Assembly: GCA_006739055.1 (NCBI GenBank)
Contig: AP019702.1
Location: 4,985,388-5,049,387 of the forward strand
Direction of reading: 5' to 3'
DNA from: Allostella vacuolata
Lineage (GTDB): Bacteria; Pseudomonadota; Alphaproteobacteria; ATCC43930; Allostellaceae
Length of the DNA stretch: 64,000 nt
Part shown: positions 1-8,063 of the stretch, one piece after another
Layout: each line of letters begins with the position of its first letter
How positions within the stretch are numbered: the first letter of the stretch is position 1
Notes under the pieces: generated by a model
Databases searched by the model: none
The model's input: the letters and a program-made list of their open reading frames with translations, nothing else
What the model was told of the DNA's origin: nothing
Program-made: the position numbers and the translations under genes

Positions 1-115
1 GGCCCATGTAGTTGTAGACTCGCAGCATGTGCCGGCGCAGGCCTTCGTCGTAGAGGGCCCGGTCCATCTGGCCGGCGCCCGCCTGCCAGCGGCTGCCGAA
101 TTGCGGTGCGTTCAT
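1..115 (-). CDS. Bax inhibitor-1/YccA family membrane protein, 5' end only
   Basis: Only the first 38 codons lie in the window; the gene runs off the left edge. The visible N-terminus carries the segment DEGLRRHMLRVYNYMG, which matches the conserved start of the alphaproteobacterial BI-1/YccA family (polytopic inner-membrane proteins tied to FtsH and stress responses). An AGGAGG ribosome site sits at good distance from the ATG. It lies 29 bases downstream of the anti-sigma gene on the same strand and is probably its operon partner. The membrane segments cannot be seen here, so the family call rests on this short stretch. Confidence 0.72.
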   Translation of the reverse strand, partial: MNAPQFGSRWQAGAGQMDRALYDEGLRRHMLRVYNYMG

Positions 116-144
116 CGGTGGAACCTCCTGAAGGGGTAGAGCGG

Positions 145-918
145 TCAGTAGAGGGATCGGGCCAGGCGACCGGCGGCCTGGTCGAGTTCGCGGGCGTCGC
201 CGCGGCCGACCAGCGCGTAGGCGACCTCGCCCATCTGCCAGTAGGCGGCGGCGAGGTCGCCCTCCCGCGCCAGCGTCGCGGGGATGACGTCGAAGGCACC
301 CGGCCGCACCGCGAAGAGCGAGATCTTGCCGAGGCCCGGGGTGGCCATGGCGAGCTCGACGCAGGGGCCGAAGGTGGAGGGGAAGATCTGCACGTCGGTG
401 ACGTGCCAGCCTTCCGGCAGCTCGGGCATGGCGATCGCGGTGGCCGCCCGGATGTCGGCCGGGTCGTAGTCGCGCACCTCCGGCTGGGAGCGCATCCCGG
501 CGCGGACCAGGGTGGTGCGGTGGGCCATCACGGCATCGGCGACGAAGGACGGGGGCACGGCCGAGGCCGCCACCTGGCGGACCGCGAGATGGCCGAACTG
601 GCCGTTGGCGAACCAGCCGCAGCCGAGCAGCAGGACGACCGCCGCCACCCGGCGCAGGCGGCGGAAGACGCGGTCGCGGCCGAGCCCCCGCTCGACCCGC
701 CGGGCCGCCTCGGTCGTGGCCGGGCGGGCCGCGGCCGGCCGGTCGCCCAGCGCCAGGCGCAGCTCGTCCCGGGTCCGCAGGTCGGCCATGACCCGGAGCG
801 CCTCGGCAGGCCGGTGACACAGATAGGCCTCGACGGCGACGCGGCGGGCCACGGGCAGTTCGTCGTCGACATAGGCCTGGAGGTCGGCCTCGACGATCGG
901 GTCAACGGGCTGGCTCAT
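145..918 (-). CDS. Anti-sigma factor (transmembrane)
   Basis: A 257-residue protein with an acidic cytoplasmic N-terminus (residues 1-60, beginning MSQPVDPIVEADLQAYVDDE, typical of the anti-sigma fold) and one membrane helix at about residues 90-105, followed by a periplasmic C-terminal domain of about 150 residues. It should sequester the ECF sigma factor encoded immediately upstream; the two genes overlap by 17 bases, a usual sigma/anti-sigma arrangement. The zinc motif HxxxCxxC of ZAS-type anti-sigmas is not seen; only Cys34 lies in this region, so it is not an obvious redox sensor. The inducing signal is unknown. Confidence 0.85.
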   Translation of the reverse strand: MSQPVDPIVEADLQAYVDDELPVARRVAVEAYLCHRPAEALRVMADLRTRDELRLALGDRPAAARPATTEAARRVERGLGRDRVFRRLRRVAAVVLLLGCGWFANGQFGHLAVRQVAASAVPPSFVADAVMAHRTTLVRAGMRSQPEVRDYDPADIRAATAIAMPELPEGWHVTDVQIFPSTFGPCVELAMATPGLGKISLFAVRPGAFDVIPATLAREGDLAAAYWQMGEVAYALVGRGDARELDQAAGRLARSLY

Positions 919-1486
919 CCGACCCTCCTACCACTCTGAGATGCCGGCCCCGCGGCGGCGTGTCGGCGGGGGGGCCGTCGGCGCCGGGGATCGCGCCCGC
1001 CGGATCGTCCTCGATCGCGCGCAGGGTCGCCCGGGCCCGGGCCAGCCGCGACATCAGGGTGCCGACCGGGATGTCCAGGGCGGCCGCGGCCTCGGCATAG
1101 GACAGCCCCTCGATGACGATCAGGTGCAGGCAGGCGCGCTGCTCCTCCGGCAGGTCCATGAAGGCACGGCGGACCTGCCCCAGGCGGACGTGGTGATCCT
1201 GCGCCGGCTCGACGTAGGGCGCGGCCAGTTCGCCCGCGCGCTGCATCCGCAGCCCCTCGGCGCGCCGCGACCGGGTGCCGTCGACGAAGACGTTGTGCAG
1301 GATGGCCAGCAGCCAGGCCTGGAGGCTGCGGCCGGGCTGGAAGCCGCCGCGCCGCTCATAGGCGCGGACCAGCGCGTCGTGGACCAGGTCCTCGGCATCG
1401 CCGTCGTCGCGGGTCAGCGAGCGCGCGTAGCGGCGCAACGCGGCCAGCTGGCCGACGACATCGAAGCGGGACTTCAGGGCGCTCAT
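902..1486 (-). CDS. ECF RNA polymerase sigma factor
   Basis: A group 4 sigma-70 factor of 194 residues. Region 2 is visible near residues 12-60 (ARSLTRDDGDAEDLVHDAL, then the promoter-melting RAYERR segment) and region 4 near 120-170 with a helix-turn-helix around LSYAEAAAALDIPVGTLMSR. Regions 1 and 3 are missing, as in all ECF sigmas. An in-frame ATG seven codons upstream (1507) is possible; 1486 fits the usual N-terminus better. It is co-transcribed with the anti-sigma gene and probably the Bax-inhibitor gene. A perfect inverted repeat at 1523-1553 lies just upstream and may take part in its control. Confidence 0.9.
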   Translation of the reverse strand: MSALKSRFDVVGQLAALRRYARSLTRDDGDAEDLVHDALVRAYERRGGFQPGRSLQAWLLAILHNVFVDGTRSRRAEGLRMQRAGELAAPYVEPAQDHHVRLGQVRRAFMDLPEEQRACLHLIVIEGLSYAEAAAALDIPVGTLMSRLARARATLRAIEDDPAGAIPGADGPPADTPPRGRHLRVVGGSDEPAR

Positions 1487-1522
1487 GTTCCCGTGTACGA
1501 AGCCCACCCCGGGTCTAGTCCG

Positions 1523-1553
1523 CAGCCCGTCGGGAAAATTTCGCGACGGGCTG
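1523..1553. repeat. Perfect 10-bp inverted repeat between DUF3016 gene and ECF sigma gene
   Basis: Arms CAGCCCGTCG (1523-1532) and CGACGGGCTG (1544-1553) flank an 11-base AT-rich centre. It sits 11 bases beyond the stop of the DUF3016 gene and about 37 bases before the sigma start. No T-run follows on either strand, so a simple intrinsic terminator is not assured. It could be a terminator stem or an operator. Confidence 0.6.
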
Positions 1554-1564
1554 GGCAGGCGATC

Positions 1565-2098
1565 CTAGATGCGGCCGCGCGAGGCCTCCGCCGCGGCCGG
1601 CCGGCGCTCGACGATGCGGGCGCGGAACCAGTCGTCGAGCATCGCGCGCTCGTAGGGCAGCGGGTCGGCCGAGCGCACGAACGGCGAACGCGACAGGTAG
1701 TTGAGGTCGCGCAGCGTCTCCTCGGCCTCGGCCACCACCACCCCGTCCTCTTCCAGGACCCAGCTGAGCGCGATGCGCGGCCAGGTGATGTCGCGCATGA
1801 CCCGCACCTCCCGGGTGTCGATCCGCCACGGCTCGTAGCGGCCCGCCAGGTCAATGTCGCGGATTTCGATGCGCAGCGCCTGGCGGGGGCCGAGATGGCG
1901 GGCGCCGAGCCTGGTCAAATGTTCGTGAATGGCCTGCAGCGTCGGCTCCGCGGCCTTGGCGCCGCGCTCGCGATAGAGGCCGGCGTCGGTGAACCGCGCC
2001 GGATCGCCGAACGAAACCTCCACCGGCGCCGCCTGCGCGGCGGCAGCGGCGAAGAGGAAAAGCGCACCAGACAGGGCGATCTGCCGAACGGCGTTCAT
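1565..2098 (-). CDS. DUF3016 domain-containing exported protein
   Basis: A 177-residue protein with a signal peptide (residues 1-23, cleavage after AQA) followed by one DUF3016 domain. Family hallmarks are visible: VSFGDPARFTDAG at the mature start, the DIDLAGRYEPW segment near residue 82, and SDPLPYERAMLDDWF-type ending (here SADPLPYERAMLDDW) near 150. The family has no assigned biochemical function; proteins are periplasmic or secreted. The gene lies between the DUF3833 lipoprotein gene and the sigma factor gene, all on the minus strand. Confidence 0.85.
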   Translation of the reverse strand: MNAVRQIALSGALFLFAAAAAQAAPVEVSFGDPARFTDAGLYRERGAKAAEPTLQAIHEHLTRLGARHLGPRQALRIEIRDIDLAGRYEPWRIDTREVRVMRDITWPRIALSWVLEEDGVVVAEAEETLRDLNYLSRSPFVRSADPLPYERAMLDDWFRARIVERRPAAAEASRGRI

Positions 2099-2183
2099 GG
2101 TGTCCTCCCGGGATTGACGGGCAGCAGGGATATGGGTCGCCGGCGCCGCCGCGCCACCGGGGTCTGCGCCGATCCGGCGCCGA

Positions 2184-2741
2184 TCACGGCGGCGGCCGGC
2201 GGCGATAGAAGACCGATAGGGTGGCGATCTCGAGGCCGAACCGCCGCACCGAGGCCCGGGCGATCAGCACCCCGCCCGGCTGCAGCCAGAACCAGTCGTC
2301 GAAGGAAAGCCGCGTGCCCCCGGTGGAGGGCGCCTGCCGCCGGTAGGTCCAGCGGAAGGCGTTGCCCGCCTGGACGCCGCGGGCGGGGCCGATCAGGCTC
2401 GGCTCGTGCCCCTCGTAGCTGCGCGGCCCGGTGCGCCGGATGGTCCAGTCGAGGACGTCCTCCTCGCCGTCATCAAAGCGCCAGGTCTCCGTCAGGCGCA
2501 GCGTCCGGGTGCCGGCGTCCCACTCGCCCTCGGCGTCGATCCGGAACTGCCGCCGCAGGGTCCCGAAGCGGGACTGCAGGATGCCCCAGCCCTCGACCCG
2601 CCCGGCGAAGAACTCTTCCAGCACCAGGGGCGGCGAGCGCCCGGCGAAATCGTCGATCTCCATGTCCCCGCACCCGGCCAGCATGGCGACCGCGACGAGC
2701 AGGCCCAGCAGCCGGCCGAACCTGCGCATCCAGCCTGCCAT
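2184..2741 (-). CDS. DUF3833 family lipoprotein
   Basis: A 185-residue lipoprotein: hydrophobic leader with lipobox LAGC (Cys24), then a single DUF3833-type beta-rich domain containing FAGRVEGWGILQSRFG and LSFDDWFWLQPGGVLIARAS. Members are predicted outer-membrane or periplasmic lipoproteins of unknown function, often near short-chain dehydrogenases and fatty-acid genes. ATG at 2741 is chosen because GGAG lies six bases before it; the alternative ATG at 2729 would shorten the leader by four residues. Confidence 0.85.
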   Translation of the reverse strand: MAGWMRRFGRLLGLLVAVAMLAGCGDMEIDDFAGRSPPLVLEEFFAGRVEGWGILQSRFGTLRRQFRIDAEGEWDAGTRTLRLTETWRFDDGEEDVLDWTIRRTGPRSYEGHEPSLIGPARGVQAGNAFRWTYRRQAPSTGGTRLSFDDWFWLQPGGVLIARASVRRFGLEIATLSVFYRRRPPP

Positions 2742-2912
2742 GATCGTCTCCGGGTCCTCCCGCATGCGTCCGGCCAAGCCAACTCCGGGCCGGGCGCCGG
2801 GTTCCCTGCGCCCCGGCCGGGAATGGCCGGCATGCACGGTTGGGGATGGCGCGCGGCCGCAGCCACAGCGACAATCCCGCCTGCAAGAGCCGCACACCCA
2901 AGGAAAGAAGAC

Positions 2913-3947
2913 ATGGAATACAGACTGCTCGGAGGATCCGGCTTCAGCGTTCCCGCCCTCAGCTTCGGCACGGCCACCTTCGGCGGCGGGACCGACTTCT
3001 TCCGCGCCTGGGGTGCGACCGACGTCGCCGAGGCGCGCCGCATGATCGACCTGTGCCTCGATTCGGGGCTCAATATGTTCGACAGCGCCGACGCCTATTC
3101 GGTCGGCCTGGCGGAGGAGATCCTGGGCGAGGCGATCCGCGGCCGGCGCGACCAACTGCTGATCTCGACCAAGGCCGCCTTCCGCGTCGGCCAGGGGCCG
3201 AACGACGTCGGCACCTCGCGCCACCACCTCGTCGCCGCCTGCGAGGCGAGCCTGAAGCGGCTCGGCACCGACTACATCGACCTGTGGCAGATGCACGGCT
3301 TCGATGCCCTGACGCCGATCGAGGACACGATGCGCGCGCTGGACGACCTCGTGCGGGCGGGCAAGGTGCGCTACATCGGCTGCTCCAACTTCTCCGGCTG
3401 GCACCTGATGAAGGCCCAGGCGATCGCCGATCGCTATGGCTGGACGCGCTACGTCGCCCACCAGGCCTACTACTCGCTGATCAGCCGCGAGTACGAGTGG
3501 GAGCTGATGCCGGTCGGCATCGACCAGAAGGTGGGCGCGGTGGTGTGGAGCCCGCTCGCCGGCGGCCGCCTGTCCGGCAAGCTCGGCCGCAACCGGGTGG
3601 TGCCGGCCGGCAGCCGCCATGCCCAGCTGGGCGGCATGGGGCCGGAATACCCGCAGGAGCAGCTCTACGACATCGTCGACGTGCTGCGGAGCCTGGCCGA
3701 GGAGACCGGGCGCACGGTGCCGCAGGTCGCCCTCAACTGGGTGCTGCGCCGCCCGACGGTCTCGACCGTCATCGTCGGTGCCCGCAACGAGGAGCAGCTG
3801 CGCGAGAACCTGGGCGCGGTCGAGTTCGCCCTGACGCCCGAGCAGGTGCAGCGGCTGGACGAGGTCAGCCACCGCCCGCCGGTCTATCCCTACTGGCACC
3901 AGCGGCGCACCAGCAGCGACCGCAACCCGCCGCTGTTCGTGAAGTAG
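2913..3947 (+). CDS. Aldo/keto reductase
   Basis: A 344-residue NADPH-dependent oxidoreductase of the AKR superfamily. The catalytic tetrad can be placed at Asp57, Tyr62, Lys87 and His128, and the C-terminal cofactor-binding segment VSTVIVGARNEEQLREN is intact, so it should be active on an aldehyde, ketone or sugar-like substrate. The substrate cannot be named from sequence; it resembles the YajO/voltage-channel-beta-like branch. An AAGGAAAG site precedes the ATG. It is monocistronic, divergent from the DUF3833 gene and convergent with the arsenic island. Confidence 0.9.
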   Translation: MEYRLLGGSGFSVPALSFGTATFGGGTDFFRAWGATDVAEARRMIDLCLDSGLNMFDSADAYSVGLAEEILGEAIRGRRDQLLISTKAAFRVGQGPNDVGTSRHHLVAACEASLKRLGTDYIDLWQMHGFDALTPIEDTMRALDDLVRAGKVRYIGCSNFSGWHLMKAQAIADRYGWTRYVAHQAYYSLISREYEWELMPVGIDQKVGAVVWSPLAGGRLSGKLGRNRVVPAGSRHAQLGGMGPEYPQEQLYDIVDVLRSLAEETGRTVPQVALNWVLRRPTVSTVIVGARNEEQLRENLGAVEFALTPEQVQRLDEVSHRPPVYPYWHQRRTSSDRNPPLFVK

Positions 3948-3962
3948 CCGCGGGCCGGCGGG

Positions 3963-5120
3963 TCAGGGCTTCGGCGGGCGGAGCAGCAGCAGCGCGACGA
4001 AGGCGAGGCTGGTCAGGGTGCCGGACAGAACCAGCGCCCAGACCGGCCCCGCCCGGTCGAGGACCAGCCCGAACAGGAGCGGCGAGCCGCCCTGGAGGAT
4101 GCGCGCCGGGGCGGCGATCAGGCCGGTGCGCAGCCCGTACCCGGCCGGGCCGAACAGGGCGAGCGGCAGGGTGCCGCGGGCAATGGTCAGGAGGCCGTTG
4201 CCCGCCCCGTGCAGCACGGCGAAGACCGCCGCCGCCGGCCCGCCGACCAGCATCAGGATCCCGGCCGCGATGGGATGCAGCCCGGCGGCGAGGCGCGCCG
4301 AGGCCAGCGGCGGGAAGCGCTGCAGGAAGCCGTACTCCATCAGCCGGGCCGCGACCTGGGCCGGGCCGATCAGGGCGGCGGCCGCGATCGCCAGCGTGGG
4401 CGTGGTGCCGAGCGCCTGCAGGAGCCGCGGCAGGTGGGCGGCCATCGCCGTCGAGACGAACCAGCACGCCGCGAACACCCCGGCCAGGACGTACATGGCC
4501 CAGGGTGCGGCGGCCGGCCCGGCCGCCTGGCCGGCCGCCGCCGGGGCGGGTGGCGGCGTGGGCGGCACCAGCAGCAGGTTGGCAGGCAGGGCCAGCAGCA
4601 GGTGCAGGCCGGCCCAGGCGAGGCAGGCGCCGCGCCAGCCATAGACCTCGGCGAGGAAGGCGGTTGCCGGCCAGCCGACCGTGCTGGCGAAGCCCGCGAT
4701 CAGGGTGATGCCGGTGATGGCGTTGCGCGCGCTGCGGCCATAGAGGCCGGCCACGGTGGCGAAGGCCGCCTCGTAGAGGCCGAAGCCCATGGCGGCCCCG
4801 ATCACCGCCCAGGCCAGCACCAGCCCGGCCAGGTCGGATGCCGCCGCCAGCAGCGCCAGGCCCGCGGCGAAGACGACGTTGGTGGCGGCCAGGATGCTGC
4901 GCCCGCCGCGCCGGTCGATGGCATGGCCGGCGATCGGCCCCATCAGCCCCGACAGCAGCAGGGCGGCCGAGAAGACGCCGAAGAACCAGTCGCGCGACAG
5001 GCCCAGGCTTTCCGAGATCGGGTCCGCCAGGACCGCCGGAAGATAGTAGCTCGACGCCCAGCTCAACGTCTGGGTGATGCCGAGGGCGGTGACGACCGTC
5101 GCCCGCGATCGCCCCGCCAT
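3963..5120 (-). CDS. MFS transporter at the end of the arsenic operon
   Basis: A 385-residue, roughly twelve-helix major facilitator permease, starting MAGRSRATVVTALGITQTLSWASSYYLP, with the loop 2-3 motif (HAIDRRGGR) near residue 68. It is the last gene of the arsenic cluster and its ATG overlaps the ACR3 stop, so it is translationally coupled. Related MFS proteins occur in ars operons but their substrates are mostly untested; an organoarsenical or a thiol conjugate is possible. It is distinct from ArsJ, which is encoded separately upstream. Confidence 0.8.
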   Translation of the reverse strand: MAGRSRATVVTALGITQTLSWASSYYLPAVLADPISESLGLSRDWFFGVFSAALLLSGLMGPIAGHAIDRRGGRSILAATNVVFAAGLALLAAASDLAGLVLAWAVIGAAMGFGLYEAAFATVAGLYGRSARNAITGITLIAGFASTVGWPATAFLAEVYGWRGACLAWAGLHLLLALPANLLLVPPTPPPAPAAAGQAAGPAAAPWAMYVLAGVFAACWFVSTAMAAHLPRLLQALGTTPTLAIAAAALIGPAQVAARLMEYGFLQRFPPLASARLAAGLHPIAAGILMLVGGPAAAVFAVLHGAGNGLLTIARGTLPLALFGPAGYGLRTGLIAAPARILQGGSPLLFGLVLDRAGPVWALVLSGTLTSLAFVALLLLRPPKP

Positions 5121-6181
5121 CAGCCGCGCTCGTACCAGCCGCGCGAGCGGCGGACGATATGCACAACCGACAGCATCACCGGCACCTCGATCAGCACGCC
5201 GACCACCGTCGCCAGGGCTGCCCCCGACTGGAAGCCGAACAGCGCGATCGCGGTCGCCACCGCGAGCTCGAAGAAGTTGGACGCTCCGATCAGCGCCGAG
5301 GGACCGGCGACGCACCAGGCGACCCCCAGGCGGCGGTTCAGCCAGTAGGCGAGGCCGGCGTTGAAATAGACCTGGATCAGGATCGGCACCGCCAGCAGGG
5401 CGATCACCGCCGGCTGGCGCACGATCTGCTCGCCCTGCAGGCCGAACAGGAGCACCAGCGTCGCCAGCAGGGCCGACAGGGACCAGGGGCCGAGCCGGCG
5501 CAGGGTGCGGTCGAGCGCCGCCGGCCCGCCCCGGGCCAGGACCGAGCGCCGCCACAGCTGCGCCACCACCACCGGCACGACGATGTAGAGCACGACCGAC
5601 AGCAGCAGGGTCGCCCACGGCACGGTGATCGCCGACAGGCCGAGCAGCAGGCCGACCACCGGCGCGAAGGCGAAGATCATGATCAGGTCGTTGAGCGCCA
5701 CCTGCCCCAGCGTGAAGTGCGGCTCGCCGTCGACCAGGTTGGACCAGACGAAGACCATCGCCGTGCAGGGGGCGGCCGCCAGCAGGATCAGCCCGGCCAT
5801 GTAGCTGTCGATCTGGTCGGCCGGCAGCCAGGGCCGGAACAGCACGCCGATGAAGAGCCAGCCCAGCAGGGCCATGGAGAAGGGCTTGACCAGCCAGTTG
5901 ATGCCGACCGTGGTCGCGATCCCGCGCCAGTGGGCACCGACCTGGCCGAGCGCGGCCAGGTCGATCTTCAGCAGCATCGGCACGATCATCAGCCAGACCA
6001 GCAGGGCGACCGGCAGGTTGACCTCGGCCACGGTGGCCGCCCCCAGCGCGTGGAAGGCGGCCGGCGCGGCCTGGCCGAGGGCGATGCCGACGACGATGCA
6101 GAGGGCGACCCACAGGGTGAGGTAGCGCTCGAACAGGTTCATCGCCGGCGGCCGGGCCGGCGAGACGGTGCTCTCGGTCAT
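5120..6181 (-). CDS. arsB: ACR3-family arsenite efflux permease
   Basis: A 353-residue ten-helix permease that exports As(III) across the inner membrane using the proton gradient. It has the conserved ACR3 core AAPCTAMVFVWSNL with the essential cysteine, and the downstream GPSALIGASNFFELAVATAIALFG signature region. It follows the flavoprotein gene by 37 bases and overlaps the MFS gene. The start at 6181 gives a 13-residue leader; ATG 6142 is an alternative, and neither has a strong ribosome site. The name arsB/acr3 is used interchangeably for this family. Confidence 0.93.
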   Translation of the reverse strand: MTESTVSPARPPAMNLFERYLTLWVALCIVVGIALGQAAPAAFHALGAATVAEVNLPVALLVWLMIVPMLLKIDLAALGQVGAHWRGIATTVGINWLVKPFSMALLGWLFIGVLFRPWLPADQIDSYMAGLILLAAAPCTAMVFVWSNLVDGEPHFTLGQVALNDLIMIFAFAPVVGLLLGLSAITVPWATLLLSVVLYIVVPVVVAQLWRRSVLARGGPAALDRTLRRLGPWSLSALLATLVLLFGLQGEQIVRQPAVIALLAVPILIQVYFNAGLAYWLNRRLGVAWCVAGPSALIGASNFFELAVATAIALFGFQSGAALATVVGVLIEVPVMLSVVHIVRRSRGWYERG

Positions 6182-6218
6182 CGGCGGGTCACCGGGACCT
6201 GGCGGAATCGTGGCCGGC

Positions 6219-7652
6219 TCATGCCGCCTCCACCCGGCTGCCGCAGCAGCCCTGGACCGCGGGCTGGGGCACCGCCACGGCCGGGGCGCAGCAGGATGCC
6301 GCCGGCTCCAGCGCCGTCTCGACCTCCGGCACCGGCTCGGCCCGCGCGGGCCCGCAGCAGGGACTGGCCGCCGCCTGCACCGGCGCCCGGGTGGACGGCC
6401 GCGTGTTGCAGACGCCGGTCTCGGGAAGCACCAGTTCCACCCGGGCGGCGGCCGCATCGTCGCCGGCCAGGGCAGCCGCGATGGACCGCACCTGCTCGTG
6501 GCCGGTCGCCAGGAGGAAGGTCGGCGCGCGGCCGTAGCTCTTCATGCCGGCGATGAAGAAATCGGGCTCGGCATGGGCCAGCTCGCGGGCGCCGTGCGGC
6601 CGGACGGTGCCGCAGCTGTGCAGGTTGGGGTCGATCAGCGGGCCGATCCCGGCCGCGCATTCGAGCCAGGGATCGAGCGACAGGCGGATCTCCCGCAGCA
6701 TGGACAGGTCGGGCCGGAACCCGGTCGCGACGATCACCTCGTCGACCGCGACGGAGGCGGGCCGGCCGTCATGGTCGCCGACGATGCGCAGCGCCGTCTC
6801 GTCGCCCGGGCGGATCGAGGCGATGCGGAAAGGCGACAGGACCTCGACCGCGCCGTCCTCGACCAGCGCCCGGGCCTGGCTGCCCAGCGCGCCCCGCGCC
6901 GGCAGCCCGTCCAGGTCCTCGCCGCCGAACGCCGCTTCGATCCGTTCCTTGCGCATGATCCAGTGGATCCGCGTGCCGGGCACCGCCTCGCGCAGCTGGG
7001 CCAGGTCGATCAGGGCGTTGAGGGCGGAATGGCCCCCGCCGACGACGGCCGTCGCCCGGCCGGCATAGCGCGCGCGGTCGCTTCCCAGGACATCGGGGAT
7101 GCCGGTCGCGATGTGCGGGGCGGCGGCCTCTTCGCCCAGGGCCGGCAGTCCGTCGGCGCCGGCCGGGTTGGGCGCCGTCCAGGTGCCGGACGCATCGATC
7201 ACCGCCCGCGCCTCGACCGACCGCACCGTCCCGTCGGCTGCGGCCACGCGCAACACGAACGGCAGGTCGGCGCGGCCCGCCGTGCGCACCTTGTCGGCAC
7301 CGCGCCGGGTCACCGCGACGACGCGGGCACCGAGACGGATGTGCGGGGCCAGCGCCGGCAGGGCCGCCAGCGGCTCCAGATACTCCGCCACCAGCTCGGC
7401 GCCGGTCGGCGTCCGGTCGGCGGGCGGGTGCTGCCATCCGGCCGCCTGCAGCAGGGCCCCCGCCTCCCGGTCGACGCAATATTCCCAGGGCGTGAACATG
7501 CGCACGTGGCCCCATTCGCGGACGCTGGACGCGACCTGCGGCCCGGCCTCGAAGACGATGGGGATCTCGCCGTGGGCCAGCAGATGAACCGCGGCCGCGA
7601 GGCCGACCGGCCCTGCACCGATGACGGCGACGGGAAGACGAGAAGTGGTCAT
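6219..7652 (-). CDS. FAD/NAD(P)-dependent oxidoreductase of the arsenic operon (ArsO-like) with cysteine-pair tail
   Basis: A 477-residue flavoprotein monooxygenase-like enzyme: FAD-binding GAGPVGLAAAVHLL near residue 12, a second dinucleotide fold VVGGGHSALNAL near 203, and the late ATGFRPD motif near 309. Similar flavoproteins, sometimes called ArsO, sit in many ars operons; their reaction is not settled. The last 65 residues are unusual, holding Cys415 and three CC pairs (432-433, 454-455, 469-470) in a Pro/Ala-rich linker, suggesting metalloid binding. Its ATG overlaps the arsR stop (ATGA). AAGG lies seven bases before the start. Confidence 0.88.
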   Translation of the reverse strand: MTTSRLPVAVIGAGPVGLAAAVHLLAHGEIPIVFEAGPQVASSVREWGHVRMFTPWEYCVDREAGALLQAAGWQHPPADRTPTGAELVAEYLEPLAALPALAPHIRLGARVVAVTRRGADKVRTAGRADLPFVLRVAAADGTVRSVEARAVIDASGTWTAPNPAGADGLPALGEEAAAPHIATGIPDVLGSDRARYAGRATAVVGGGHSALNALIDLAQLREAVPGTRIHWIMRKERIEAAFGGEDLDGLPARGALGSQARALVEDGAVEVLSPFRIASIRPGDETALRIVGDHDGRPASVAVDEVIVATGFRPDLSMLREIRLSLDPWLECAAGIGPLIDPNLHSCGTVRPHGARELAHAEPDFFIAGMKSYGRAPTFLLATGHEQVRSIAAALAGDDAAAARVELVLPETGVCNTRPSTRAPVQAAASPCCGPARAEPVPEVETALEPAASCCAPAVAVPQPAVQGCCGSRVEAA

Positions 7653-8002
7653 GTCGAAGCCTTTCGAGAAAGGGGGTCCGGGTCGCGATCGGCCAGGGTC
7701 GGGAGACACGCATCCCGCCCGCGACCGCAACAGTTCTCGGTCAGGAATCCGATCAGCCCGTCCATGGCCCGGTACTCGGCGGCATAGATCAGGGACCGCC
7801 CTTCGCGCCGGAACGTCACCAGCTCCGCCTGGCGAAGCTGCGTCAGGTGGAAGGAGAGCGTCGCCGAGGGCAGGCCGAGCTGTTCGCCGATCTGCCCGGC
7901 CGCCATGCCATCGGCCCCCGCCTGGACGAGGAGCCGGAAGATATCCAGTCGCGTCTCCTGGGCGAGGGCGCCGAGCGCGGCGATGACGGATCGTTTTTCC
8001 AT
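7649..8002 (-). CDS. arsR: ArsR/SmtB-family repressor (As(III) sensor)
   Basis: A 117-residue winged-helix repressor. The DNA-reading helix is in AGQIGEQLGLPSATLSFHLTQL (residues 36-57). The C-terminus carries Cys91, Cys92 and Cys99, a CC-x6-C arrangement close to the C-terminal three-cysteine As(III) site described for the Acidithiobacillus ferrooxidans ArsR, rather than the CVC site in helix 3 of plasmid R773 ArsR. A nine-base palindrome overlaps its start codon. GGAG lies only two bases before the ATG; an in-frame ATG at 8053 has no ribosome site and was not chosen. Confidence 0.92.
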   Translation of the reverse strand: MEKRSVIAALGALAQETRLDIFRLLVQAGADGMAAGQIGEQLGLPSATLSFHLTQLRQAELVTFRREGRSLIYAAEYRAMDGLIGFLTENCCGRGRDACLPTLADRDPDPLSRKAST

Positions 8003-8021
8003 ATCTCCAATAATATGGAAA
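7996..8021. promoter_or_regulatory. Probable ArsR operator (perfect 9-bp inverted repeat)
   Basis: Arms TTTCCATAT (7996-8004) and ATATGGAAA (8013-8021) with an eight-base spacer, in an AT-rich pocket. It overlaps the start codon and ribosome site of arsR, so bound repressor would block both transcription entry and start. Placement and symmetry fit autoregulation; binding is inferred. Confidence 0.65.
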
Positions 8022-8063
8022 TGATTTCGGCCGTCAAGACCTCGGCCAACCATTTGCGAAGGA

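Noticed and set aside
8003-8053. Longer ArsR starting at ATG 8053
   Set aside because: No ribosome site, and the added 17 residues do not resemble ArsR N-termini; it would also place the operator inside the coding region.
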